Below are positions 49,201 through 58,713 of a stretch of DNA of 64,000 bases, in pieces. Source of the stretch: Cladochytrium replicatum (lineage: Eukaryota; Chytridiomycota; Chytridiomycetes; Cladochytriales; Cladochytriaceae); contig JAHLKD010000040.1 of assembly GCA_025526935.1 (NCBI GenBank), positions 339,501 to 403,500 on the forward strand, read 5' to 3'. Below the pieces are notes generated by a model that saw only the letters and a program-made list of their open reading frames with translations, had not been told where the DNA came from and ran no database searches. Both the position numbers and the translations under genes were made by a program. Position 1 is the stretch's first letter, and each line of letters opens with the position of its first letter.

Positions 49201-51430
49201 GGGAGTTTTTGTTGGTTATAATCCTACCCGACAGTTACTCGACGATCTTACGGTACAATATCCACTGAAGGCCGGGACATATTTCGATGTTGATCAAATA
49301 CCAACCGGGGATCAGGGGGTGCAAGAGACGACTGTTGAGTTTGTCTCAGACAATTTCCCGATTTCTACCGTTGCAGACGAAGAAATCGATGAGGATATAA
49401 ACGACGACCCCATATATTACCGCTTAGAAGAAGCCGGTGACATGCATGTTGTTGAACATTTACATGGACTAGACGATGATGACCCAGACGATGCTGATTA
49501 TGATCCAAATGCTGATTTATCGACTCCACAATCCATTACTGAAGAATCTCCGAATTTGTCTTCCGTATCTCCTGTAGAGGAATATGATGCACAACTCGAA
49601 AGTGATCTTCAATTCATTGGAGAAGATGTCGACGAAGCGTATGCAGCAAGAAAACGAAAACGTCAAGCAAGTGCAAATTTGTCGAACGCCAAAAGGAAAC
49701 AAAATTCCTTGTTTACCCGGTCCGTTCCTAATATCGATTGGACCCTGAAGGCCGATTCCTCATATCCAACACAACCAATTGCGAATGGAAATATACGGAC
49801 TGCACCAAAGACTCTTCGTGAGGCTTTATCACGATCCGATGAGGCTCCATTCTGGTTAGCGGCGATGAAGGAGGAAGTTACACAACTAGTCGGCAACAAT
49901 ACTTGGGCCGAAACGTTTTTACCTGATGGACGGAATTTATTATCGGGCAAATGGGTTTTCACATATAAGCTTGACGAACATGGCAATATTACTCGATTCA
50001 AAGCACGTTGGGTCGTACGAGGATTTTCACAGATTGAAGGATTGGATTTCGATGAAACCTATTCTCCAGTTACGAAAACGTCCACGATCCGTTTTCTGAT
50101 TGCATTAGCACCATTAGTCGGCATGACCATATTCCAGTTTGATATCAAGGGTGCATATCTCAATGCAATACTGGAAGAAGAGAACTACGTCGAACTCCCT
50201 CATGGTTTCGGACGAGTAGATTTCCGGAATCGACCCATCGTCTGCAGACTTATCAAAAGTCTGTACGGTCTACACCAGGCAGCTCGAGAATGGTACAAAA
50301 CTCTTTGGAAACAATATCTCAGTGTTGGTTTCGTGCGGAATATTGCAGACATCTGTCATTTCTGGCGATACAATCCAACAAATAATACCCGCGAACACAC
50401 TACCGTTCATGTCGATGATATACTACATTTTTCCACAGATCCAAACGCATATCATCGGTTTCAGACCGATTTGGAAACTTCGTTCACAGTAGGCAGTACT
50501 TCGAAGGCGAAATGGATTCTGAAAATGGAGTTATTGCAGACAACGGAAGGATATTTCCTTAGCAATGCATTGTACGTAAAGAAGATTCTCGAAGAAGCGA
50601 ATTTATGGGGTACCAACATCAAACCGACCAAAACACCGATGTCAAAATCATATATCTTTGATGAGACCACACCAACACTGTCCGATGCCGAGGCAACACA
50701 ATTTCGATCAATGTTAATGAAGATATCGTACGTGGCGACTAAGACACGACCGGATATTTCATACGCAGTCAATATTTTGGCACAACATCAGATTGATCCT
50801 CGACAGTCAGAATCAAAGGCTCTCTATCGATTACAACGATATTTACTCGGTACTTGGGATTACGGTTTACACTATACACGGACTGGTATCACGTCTCCGA
50901 TGCTAAGACCCGACGGTCTCTACATGTTTGATTCGGCTAACAACCCACAAGGTTATGCCGATGCAGACTGGGCGGGCGATGCAGATAGATACTCACGAAC
51001 CGGTTACGTGGTAATGTTCGCTAATGCGGCAATCAGTTGGCAGTCGATTCGACAACAGACTATTGCAGCCTCGTCGTCGGAAGCCGAACTGTATGCGCTG
51101 AACGAACTATCGCGTGAGATGAAGTGGATGAAAAATCTTATGACGGGTATTGGAATTACGTCGTTCAATCCGCTCCGTTTATGGCAAGACAATCAATCCA
51201 CCGAGTCTATCGCAAACAATCTGTTCAACAACAAACGGACCAAACACATGGACGTTCGCGAGAGATTTGTGAATCTCCAAGTTGAACAGAAACATCAGGA
51301 GTTACACCATATGGATACTTCTGATATGATCGCGGACATCTTAACTAAACCTCTTGGAAGTAAATTATACCTTAAACACAGGGGCTCGTTGGGGCTAGTC
51401 AGTCAGTCTTCACTTAATATACTATCTTGA
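46247..51430 (+). CDS. Copia gag-pol polyprotein, intact
   Basis: 1727 residues from ATG 46247. Domain order gag - zinc knuckle - protease - integrase - reverse transcriptase - RNase H defines Ty1/copia. The gag part has a Lys/Ala-rich stretch before the knuckle CNFCGKRGHKQSAC (about residue 385). Protease has LLDTGATVWM (about 487). Integrase has the HHCC finger (HQQFGHIHLRT ... CLVCSRTKLKQKP) and the acidic triad in LFSDVV, LRSDSGE and LSERNIQ. Reverse transcriptase shows RWVVRGFSQIEGLDFDETYS, FQFDIKGAYLNA and HVDDIL in place of the usual YVDD. RNase H has GYADADWAGD and SSSEAELYAL. The frame is unbroken, so the element may be autonomous. Confidence 0.96.
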   Translation: MGSGSNDATSSRPKPFTGKTLQDFDLYMEQVQTYANLRGGAGTMLLQEPMALPDSPNYEAEGNRPQRPIVIAGAAGGAANEARAQWEAELREHLAIVTHNSHLRTQYRAEMQDYRAQQADNNVAVGILCECFPKRDMNRVRAYASAKGKVDGLRRIFSAGGQAPIESSMWEQRLVDLKCTNGQSAESVQQFVTDLTELFELKLNSLPDELVIKDLLNRLVAKITMQTIELRTLVPFLGKMITSAYAEWEPALIQDPIDAANPNAPRPFHQKPTHYFETVSNILTDLNQLVQLNVTMDAGGPNGTKKAMKAKAKKAKAKAKAKVAKSEDICTLHPNSSHTNAQCRKQGASGGSGSSGGSSSSTRTRQSQDSRSSTSSSAKKTDLTCNFCGKRGHKQSACKRYLTAKSLCLDTDFRAFIASRGDAGDDSSEDESTAKPVLTKKVIFDLTQPTSVDKDADTYIGNMFSIVNAHSAQKVVRVHVQAKDRVGLLDTGATVWMTPNRHAFSSLTYTNDEDVVELADSHTIPVCGFGDVSVVLPNGRIKIIHNALYVPDLEDTLASVCSIIGDSGDIVSFTKDKVILTHGDTDEHVIIGRRERDLYYLYADVSTVGTHQPRHAIAQRAKAVAVSAEGLDQSMDFTSGVRSSHAMGLDVMSDNSIRQTNDDECQRASQDTVGVSTNLSPVTVHKLAKLHQQFGHIHLRTIFRTAEKLNIKMPKVEPDAFNLVNKSIMQNCLVCSRTKLKQKPIYSTISRAPRKLFRLFSDVVRLIYDGQKKRYWQIIVDEQPRFITIYFLNRKSDAVDSMIRHIADVENRNHPLHVAELRSDSGELITKRLIQWCNTKIPRIRVHPAPPSVKELDGLSERNIQSIKYMSDAMLLQAGLPRTLQFVQLSILYAAVFKNATFHSAVNAIPYCAYLDKRIDLATIHAFGTLVSLWISHEQRLARRIRDKSELGLFLGYKGEDLKIVIALNFRTNTIGEYFHVTFHEGVFVGYNPTRQLLDDLTVQYPLKAGTYFDVDQIPTGDQGVQETTVEFVSDNFPISTVADEEIDEDINDDPIYYRLEEAGDMHVVEHLHGLDDDDPDDADYDPNADLSTPQSITEESPNLSSVSPVEEYDAQLESDLQFIGEDVDEAYAARKRKRQASANLSNAKRKQNSLFTRSVPNIDWTLKADSSYPTQPIANGNIRTAPKTLREALSRSDEAPFWLAAMKEEVTQLVGNNTWAETFLPDGRNLLSGKWVFTYKLDEHGNITRFKARWVVRGFSQIEGLDFDETYSPVTKTSTIRFLIALAPLVGMTIFQFDIKGAYLNAILEEENYVELPHGFGRVDFRNRPIVCRLIKSLYGLHQAAREWYKTLWKQYLSVGFVRNIADICHFWRYNPTNNTREHTTVHVDDILHFSTDPNAYHRFQTDLETSFTVGSTSKAKWILKMELLQTTEGYFLSNALYVKKILEEANLWGTNIKPTKTPMSKSYIFDETTPTLSDAEATQFRSMLMKISYVATKTRPDISYAVNILAQHQIDPRQSESKALYRLQRYLLGTWDYGLHYTRTGITSPMLRPDGLYMFDSANNPQGYADADWAGDADRYSRTGYVVMFANAAISWQSIRQQTIAASSSEAELYALNELSREMKWMKNLMTGIGITSFNPLRLWQDNQSTESIANNLFNNKRTKHMDVRERFVNLQVEQKHQELHHMDTSDMIADILTKPLGSKLYLKHRGSLGLVSQSSLNILS

Positions 51431-51545
51431 ACGACCGGCTGGCGATGTCCATACAACTCACCTTTATTTCAATAGAATATCAACTTCAGCATTTACAGAA
51501 AGTTATGATCGGTTGAGTGATACTCTCGGTTGTACCTATCTAATG

Positions 51546-51557
51546 ACTGAGGGGGTG
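51546..51557 (+). other. Putative polypurine tract
   Basis: TGACTGAGGGGGTG lies directly before the 3' LTR, the position and composition of a plus-strand primer site. Confidence 0.6.
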
Positions 51558-52156
51558 TGTTAAGTATTTCGATTGATGGACTTGGCCAATCCAGTCATTG
51601 ATAGTACAAAAACACAAACGCCCGATATACAGAAATGTCACTCTTCACTGAGCAACATTTCTAACTATTGAACTAAAGCATATAGATGATGATCTATTAC
51701 GAGTTTGGATACCTCCGGGTATTTCTTCATGGGTTATATTTATTGCAGCCATAGGTATAGTAAACTGTCATTACTTTTCTATCATCCACTTGTAGAAGTG
51801 AAGCCCGGATCAGATCACAGCAAAGGTTTACATATGATTAACGCGTTCGTGGGAATCATGTGTGAGAACAATCCTGTTGAGGAGAGCTAGATCTCACGCA
51901 CAGCTTAGCATGATTATGCTTCGCTACGCCTGTGAGAAGAAGAGTCAAACCTTATCGCTTCGATCCAGATCTTCCGGAAGGAAAAGCCAAAACGACAGTA
52001 CACTTATTTAAGGAGCCTGTGGCGATACACACAAGGAGCATTCTCTTGCGCTAGTACTTGTGACTCGCAATCTTCTTTATTCATCTCTTAGAAACATTAA
52101 CCCGTGAATTAGCAACACACACAACCTGAGGATCCAGACCACAGCTTTGTTCAACA
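51558..52156 (+). repeat. 3' LTR of the complete copia element
   Basis: 599 bp, matching the 5' LTR. Followed by the AATCC target duplication. Confidence 0.95.
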
Positions 52157-52161
52157 AATCC

Positions 52162-54012
52162 TTGCCAAAACTATGCACCTTTACAAAATCCTCACTAACA
52201 TCACTTTTTGAATCTAGGGAATCATTTTTGAACGGTTCTTCAGCACTCAATTGATGCAACCAGTCATGACGGCACATCAACGCATTTATGATTCTTGGAG
52301 CAAGGCGGTTGCGAGTTGCAGGTACCAAATCAACCCCAGCTGAAAACTTTTGTTCGACTAGAGCGCTTGTTGCTGGTATTCCTAAATAGTCCATTGCCAT
52401 CTGGCTTAGGGCTGGAAAGTTCACATTTTCAACGGTCTTCCACCAGTCCATAATATTGATTGGCTTCCTATCAGAATCAATACCGCGGAGAACCTGATCG
52501 CCAAGATAGCGATCCAGCTCATCTTTTTCCTCAGGAATCTCTTCTTGCCAGATGAAAACGGATCTAATGGCTCTCAAGCGTTCAGCGTCCATTCTTTTCT
52601 GTTTATCACCGGAAGCTCCACTCAAATCGTGTCGACGTTCTGGCGTGTTTCCAAAAACATCGGCACCACTGTTCTTGATTTTCCGTGACTTATACGATTC
52701 CTCCCAGACTTTCCGCACTAGGGTGACCTGATCCCTTCTTACATCTTTCTCCCAAGCCTTTGAAAATCGATAATATTGATCCTTAAAACAAGGATCGAGT
52801 ACCGTAGCAACTGCTAAAGACAGACTCTTAGCGATTGAGTAATATATTCTCAGCTTATCTAGTGGATTTCGAAATGCTTTGGTGAAAGTTTCATCTAATT
52901 CTGCATCCTCTAGGTCCTCCAGTTGATCGATAAGATCGTTGTAAAATGGAATAACAAGCGGAAGTGTTGGATATCTAGACCCCTCGATTGCCTTTGATAT
53001 AACCTCGAAAACACTCAAACCATCCCGGATCTTCTGTCGGACCTCCCATTGCTTTGGATTTATTGACCAATCTTTCAAGGAATCTTCAATCCAGCATATT
53101 TTGTCCATTGCCTCTCGTAGCTGTAAGGCTCGTTTGACCATATAGATCGCGCTATTCCAGCGAGTTGTCACATCGATAATTGGTAATAGAGGAACCAGTT
53201 TCACAAATCGGCAAGAATCAATAAATGAGCTTTTTCGTTTTGGGGAAGACCGGATTCCTCTGACTAGCCGTCGAAGAAGGTTTATGACATTAACACTGGA
53301 GTTATTGTCATTTGCGACTGTGTCCCCTGCGGGCGTGAATGTATCGATAAAATCCTTTGCTGCAAGATTGATAATGTGTGCCATACACCGCATGTGTTGA
53401 GTTTCTGCAGACCACGCAATATCCCTATCTTCCAATAGTGTCACGAGCTTAGCACTCATGGTAAAGTTGTTTGAACCATTGTCGGTTGTAATGCACAATA
53501 AGCGTTCACCCGATAGCATGCCAAATTCATCCAGAAACTTGACAAGCTGATTAGCCATGGCGACGCCTTCGTGCTTTCCAACTATCGAAATCATCTGCAG
53601 CAGCAAGTCCTGCGGCTCCCATTCTTTCGTGATGAAGTGGGCAGTAATTCCAAGAAAAGAAATCTGGTTCTTCGATGTCCAACAGTCAGCTGATATTGAT
53701 ACTTTTGAAGGCGAACCAACAATCAGACCTTTAACGAGCTCCTTCTGCCTATTGTAAAGATCCATCTCCTTTTGCTTCACTGCTTTTGCCGTCTTTGGTG
53801 CATAGTTTGGCTGAAAAGTCTTCAGCATGCTGACAAAGAACTCGTTCTCCACAACAGTAAAAGCCTGATTGTCTGCAGCAATCCAGTCCAAAATTGACCG
53901 CCACGCTATGTCTGGATTGAACACAAAGTTTTGCTCCTTCTCCTGCGAGCCGAAATTCAATGTCTGTTGTCCCTTTGGGACAATGTCCAACAGTCCAAGT
54001 GACCTGGCAATA
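52162..54012 (-). pseudogene. Transposase gene of the older inverted element, middle part
   Basis: Open from about 53990 to the copia junction: 600-plus codons of hAT transposase colinear with copies 1 and 2, without the frameshifts those carry in this region. Its N-terminus was displaced to 60662-61177 by insertion of copy 2, and its last 20 codons to 45542-45591 by the copia insertion. The frame now runs past the junction into the LTR and stops at about 52077. This is the least damaged transposase core in the window. Confidence 0.92.
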
Positions 54013-54020
54013 CTTCCATG
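54013..54020. repeat. Target site duplication, left (CTTCCATG)
   Basis: CTTCCATG directly precedes the left terminal repeat of copy 2 and is repeated at 60654-60661. Eight bases is the hAT superfamily's target duplication length. Confidence 0.95.
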
Positions 54021-54188
54021 TAAGGATCGGTGGGTTTTAGGGTCTTTCGGGTCGGGTTTTCATGGAAAATTTTCGGGTCGGATCCAGGTCGGGTATCAGG
54101 TCCAGTAGGAAAACCCTTCTCGGGTCAAAAGTCAGACCCGAGTAAAACCCGATGTGATAGAGAATCTAAAACGAAGCTATTGTTCTTT

Positions 54189-54592
54189 CTGTCCACGCGG
54201 ACACTTTCCAAGAAGACGCAATATAAGTTTTGTATGTATCAAACAATTTTGCATCACAACGGACATCAAGGCATGTATTTTCTGTCCACCCGGACACTTT
54301 CTCAACTCAGTGACGTACTTCAGTTATCTCTACCCAATACAACTAACCTCTCTATCAATGTTACTAGCAATAAGATTCTGTCCACCCGGACACTTTCTTA
54401 ACTCATTGACGGTACTTGAGTGATCTCTATCAAGTACAAACTAACATCTCTATCAATGTTACTAGCAATAAGATTCTGTCCACCCGGACACTTTCTCAAC
54501 TCATTGACGTACTTCAGTTATCTCTACCCAGTACAACTAACCTCTATCAATGTTACTAGCAATACGATTCTGTCCACCCGGACACTTTCCAA
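54189..54592 (+). repeat. 97-bp minisatellite, forward block of copy 2
   Basis: About four units, half as many as in copy 1. Confidence 0.9.
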
Positions 54593-54709
54593 GAAGTCAC
54601 AACGGAAGTTCTGTAACAAACAATTTCTACCACGACAGACCTCGAGAGCTGTGCTTTCTGTGCACCTGGACATTAGAGTCGGTAACGTTCCAGCCACACC
54701 ACAGCAAAA

Positions 54710-57144
54710 ATGGACGCAGCCTTTGTTAAACCAAAGCGTAAGGCAGCGTCTGACGCAAGCCAAAGACTGGTGGACAGTCATCCGCTTGACACACGGAAGC
54801 GAAGTCTGCCAGCCCCCCAAATTTCAGAGGCGTCCAGCGAGGGGAACATCATGCAGGACAAACGCAGACGTGTATCAGGACACGGTGGCAACAACAGCGC
54901 TCGAGAGCCGAGCTCCACATCTTCTTCCAATGACTCCAGCGAGTTGGGCCCGGCTTCGCAGCATGCACCACAGCTTCCTGCCGACGTTAGTTTTGCTGAC
55001 TCTTCAGTGCGACAGGAGCCTGCAGCTGGATCAGTTCAACCATCAATGCTTTCATCAGACGCAGATGTTGATAGCATGTCGGACTGTAGAGGTAGTCAAG
55101 GCGGCATAGCGAAGGATTACTATAAGGTTGATAATGGTCTGAGAACATGTTTGGTTGCGAAATGCAAGTGGAGCCAGAAGGTCGATAAGACGGGATCAAC
55201 AAAAACTTCCTCCGGCATCTGAAAAACCACCATGGAAGTATTGCCAGGTCGCTTGGACTGTTGGACATCGTCCCCAAGGGACAACAGACATTGAATTTCA
55301 GCTCGCAGGAGAAGGAGCAAAACTTTGTGTTCAATCCAGACGTAGCGTGGCGGTCGATTTTGGACTGGATTGCTGCAGACAATCAGGCTTTTACTGTTGT
55401 GGAAAACGAGTTCTTTGTCAGCATGCTGAAGACTTTTCAGCCAAACTATACACCAAAGACGGCAAAAGCAGTGAAGCAAAAGGAGATGGATCTTTACGAT
55501 AGGCAGAAGGAGCTCATTAAAGGTCTGATTGTTGGTTCGCCTTCAAAAGTATCAATAACAGCTGACTGTTGGACATCGAAGAACCAGATTTCTTTTCTTG
55601 GAATTACTGCCCACTTCATCACGAAAGAATGGGAGCCGCAGGACTTGCTGCTGCAGATGATTCCGATGGTTGGAAAGCATGAAGGCGTCGCCATGGCTAG
55701 TCAGCTTGTCAAGTTTCTGGATGAATTTGGCATGCTATCGGGTGAACGCTTATTGTGCATTACAACCGACAACGGTTCAAACAACTTTACCATGAGTGCT
55801 TAGCTGGAGACGCTCTTGGAAGATAGGGATATTGCGTGGTCTGCAGAAACTCAACACATGCGGTGTATGGCACACATTATCAATCTTGCAGCAAAGGATT
55901 TTATCGATACATACGCGCCTGCAGGGGACACAGTCGCAAATGACGATAACTCCGGCGTTAATGTCATAAACCTTCTTCGACGGCTAGTCAGAGGAATCCG
56001 GTCTTCCCCAAAACGACGAAGCTCATTTATTGATTCGTGCCGATTTGTGAAACTGGTTCCTCTATTACCAATTATCGATGTGACAACTCGCTGGAATAGC
56101 ACGTTCTATATGGTCAAACGAGCCTTACAGCTACGAGAGGCAATGGACAAAATATGCTGGATTGAAGATTCTTTGAAAGATTGGTCAATAAATCCAAAGC
56201 AATGGGAGGTCCTACAGAAGATCCGGGATGGTTTGAGTGTTTTCGAGGTTATATCAAAGGCAATCGAGGGGTCTAGATATCCAACACTTCCGCTTGTTAT
56301 TCCATTTTACAACGATCTTATCGATCAACTGGAGGACCTAGAGGATGCAGAATTAGATGAAACTTTCACCAAAGCATTTCGAAATGCACTAGATAAGCTG
56401 AGAATATATTACTCAATCGCTAAGAGCCCGTGTTTAGCAGTTGCTACGGTACTCGATCCTCCTTTTAAGGATCAATATTATCGATTTTCAAAGGCTTGGG
56501 AGAAAGATGTAGGAAGGGATCAGGTCACCCTAGTGCGGAAAGTCTGGGAGGAATCGTATAAGTCACGGAAAATCAAGAACAGTGGTGCCGATGTTTTTGG
56601 AAACACGCCAGAACGTCGACACGATTTGAGTGGAGCTTCCGGTGATAGACAGAAAAAAACGGACGCTGAACGCTTGAGAGCCATTAGATCCGTTTTCATC
56701 TGGCAAGAAGAGATTCCTGAGGAAAAAGATGAGCTGGATCGCTATCTTGGCGATCAGGTACTCCGCGGTATTGATTCTGATGGGAAGCCAATCAATATTA
56801 TGGACTGGTGGAAGACCGTTGGAAGTGTGAACTTTCCAGCCCTAAGCCAGATGGCAATGGACTATTTAGGAATACCAGCAACAAGCGCTCCAGTCGAACG
56901 AAAGTTTTCAGCCGGGGTTGATTTGGTACCTGCAACTCGCAACCGCCTTGCTCCAAGAACAATAAATGCGTTGATGTGCCGTCATGACTGGTTGCATCAA
57001 TTGAGTGCTGAAGAACCGTTCAAAAATGATTCCCTAGATTCAAAAAGTGATGTTAGTGAGGATTTTGTAAAGGTGCATAATTTTGGCGAGGATTTTGATG
57101 TGGTATTAGAGTTGGAAGCAACTGATGATAACCCACTCTTTTAA
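54710..57144 (+). pseudogene. hAT transposase of copy 2, frameshift and nonsense
   Basis: Colinear with copy 1: the same N-terminal region, BED finger, hAT core and C-terminal dimerisation block. One A is missing in an A run at about 55203 (five A instead of six), which breaks the BED finger. A TAG at 55801 replaces AAG just after TTDNGSNNFTMSA. The frame from 55816 to the stop at 57144 is open and lacks the copy 1 frameshift. Copies 1 and 2 therefore carry different, independent lesions. Confidence 0.92.
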
Positions 57145-57174
57145 ATATAAATTGTTGTTTAGACTGTTCATCTG

Positions 57175-58290
57175 TTGAAGTACCGTCCAGGAGTTGAGAA
57201 AGCGACCACCTGGACAGAATCCTATTACAAGTAGTATTTGTAGAGAGGTTGGTTGTACTTGATCGAGATCAGTGAAGTATCAGTGAAGTACCGTCAATGA
57301 GTTGAGAAAGTGTCCGGGTGGACAGAATCTTATTGCTAGTAACACTATTAGAGAGGTTAGCTGTACTTGATAGAGATCACTGAAGTACCGTCAATGAGTT
57401 GAGAAAGTGTCCGGGTGGACAGAATCCTATTGCTAGTAGTATTTGTAGAGAGGTTAGCTGTACCTGATAGAGATTACTGAAGTACTGTCAATGAGTTGAG
57501 AAAGTGTCCGGGTGGACAGAATCGTATTGCTAGTAACATTGATAGAGAGGTTAGTTGTATTGGATCACTGAAGTACCGTCAATGAGTTGAGAAAGTGTCC
57601 GGGTGGACAGAATCCTATTGCTAGTAACATTGATAGAGAGGTTAGTTGTATTGGGTAGAGATCACTGAAGTACCGTCAATGAGTTGAGAAAGTGTCCGGG
57701 TGGACAGAATCCTATTGCTGGTAGTATTTGTAGAGAGGTTAGCTGTACCTGATAGAGATCACTGAAGTACCGTCAATGAGTTGAGAAAGTGTCCGGGTGG
57801 ACAGAATCGTATTGCTAGTAACATTGATAGAGAGGTTAGTTGTATTGGATAGAGATCACTGAAGTACCGTCAATGAGTTGAGAAAGTGTCCGGGTGGACA
57901 GAATCGTATTGCTAGTAACATTGATAGAGAGGTTAGTTGTATTGGATAGAGATCACTGAAGTACCGTCAATGAGTTGAGAAAGTGTCCGGGTGGACAGAA
58001 TCATATTGCTAGTAACATTGATAGAGAGGTTAGTTGTATTGGATAGAGATCACTGAAGTACCGTCAATGAGTTGAGAAAGTGTCCGGGTGGACAGAATCG
58101 TATTGCTAGTAACATTGATAGAGAGGTTAGTTGTATTGGGTAGAGATCACTGAAGTACCGTCAATGAGTTGAGAAAGTGTCCGGTGGACAGAATCCTATT
58201 GCTAGTAGTATTTGTAGAGAGGTTAGCTGTACCTGATAGAGATTACTGAAGTACCGTCAATGAGTTGAGAAAGTGTCCGGGTGGACAGAA
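57175..58290 (-). repeat. 97-bp minisatellite, reverse block of copy 2
   Basis: About 11 units in reverse orientation, including one shortened unit near 57560. Unit variants differ in order from copy 1. Confidence 0.92.
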
Positions 58291-58331
58291 ATCTGGGAGA
58301 CTGAGTGTCACTGTGTCTGTCTGGGTAGAAT

Positions 58332-58556
58332 AGGATTCTGTCCCCCCGGACACTTTCTCAACTCATTGACGGTACTTCAGTGATCTCTATCCAATACAAC
58401 TAACCTCTCTATCAATGTTACTAGCAATACGATTCTGTCCACCCGGACACTTTCTCAACTCATTGATGGTACTTCAGTGATCTCTATCAGGTACAGCTAA
58501 CCTCTCTATCAATTTTACTAGCAATAAGATTCTGTCCTCCCGGACAGAATCCTCTC
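58332..58556 (+). repeat. 97-bp minisatellite, short forward block of copy 2
   Basis: About 2.5 forward units ending at the same CTGTCCTCCCGGACAG palindrome as in copy 1. Confidence 0.9.
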
Positions 58557-58713
58557 TATCAATGTTACTAGCCAGTTTCTTCCCTAGCTTATTATTATTT
58601 TCAGATCGGGTAGAAAACTATAGTGTCAGGGAAGTATTATAGCATACATTCCTGTAACATTCCGGCTAAGAACACCGGGCCAGTATCTTCACACGACAAA
58701 CAGTACAAACACC

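Larger units (their letters stand above)
45597..52156 (+). mobile_element. Complete Ty1/copia retrotransposon
   Basis: Two 599-bp LTRs flank one long gag-pol frame. Both LTRs begin TGTTAAGTAT and end TTCAACA. Five-base target duplications AATCC flank it (45592-45596 and 52157-52161). It lies inside the transposase gene of the older composite element. The LTRs look near-identical (one difference noticed, GCGGCC against GCAGCC), so insertion is recent. Confidence 0.95.
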
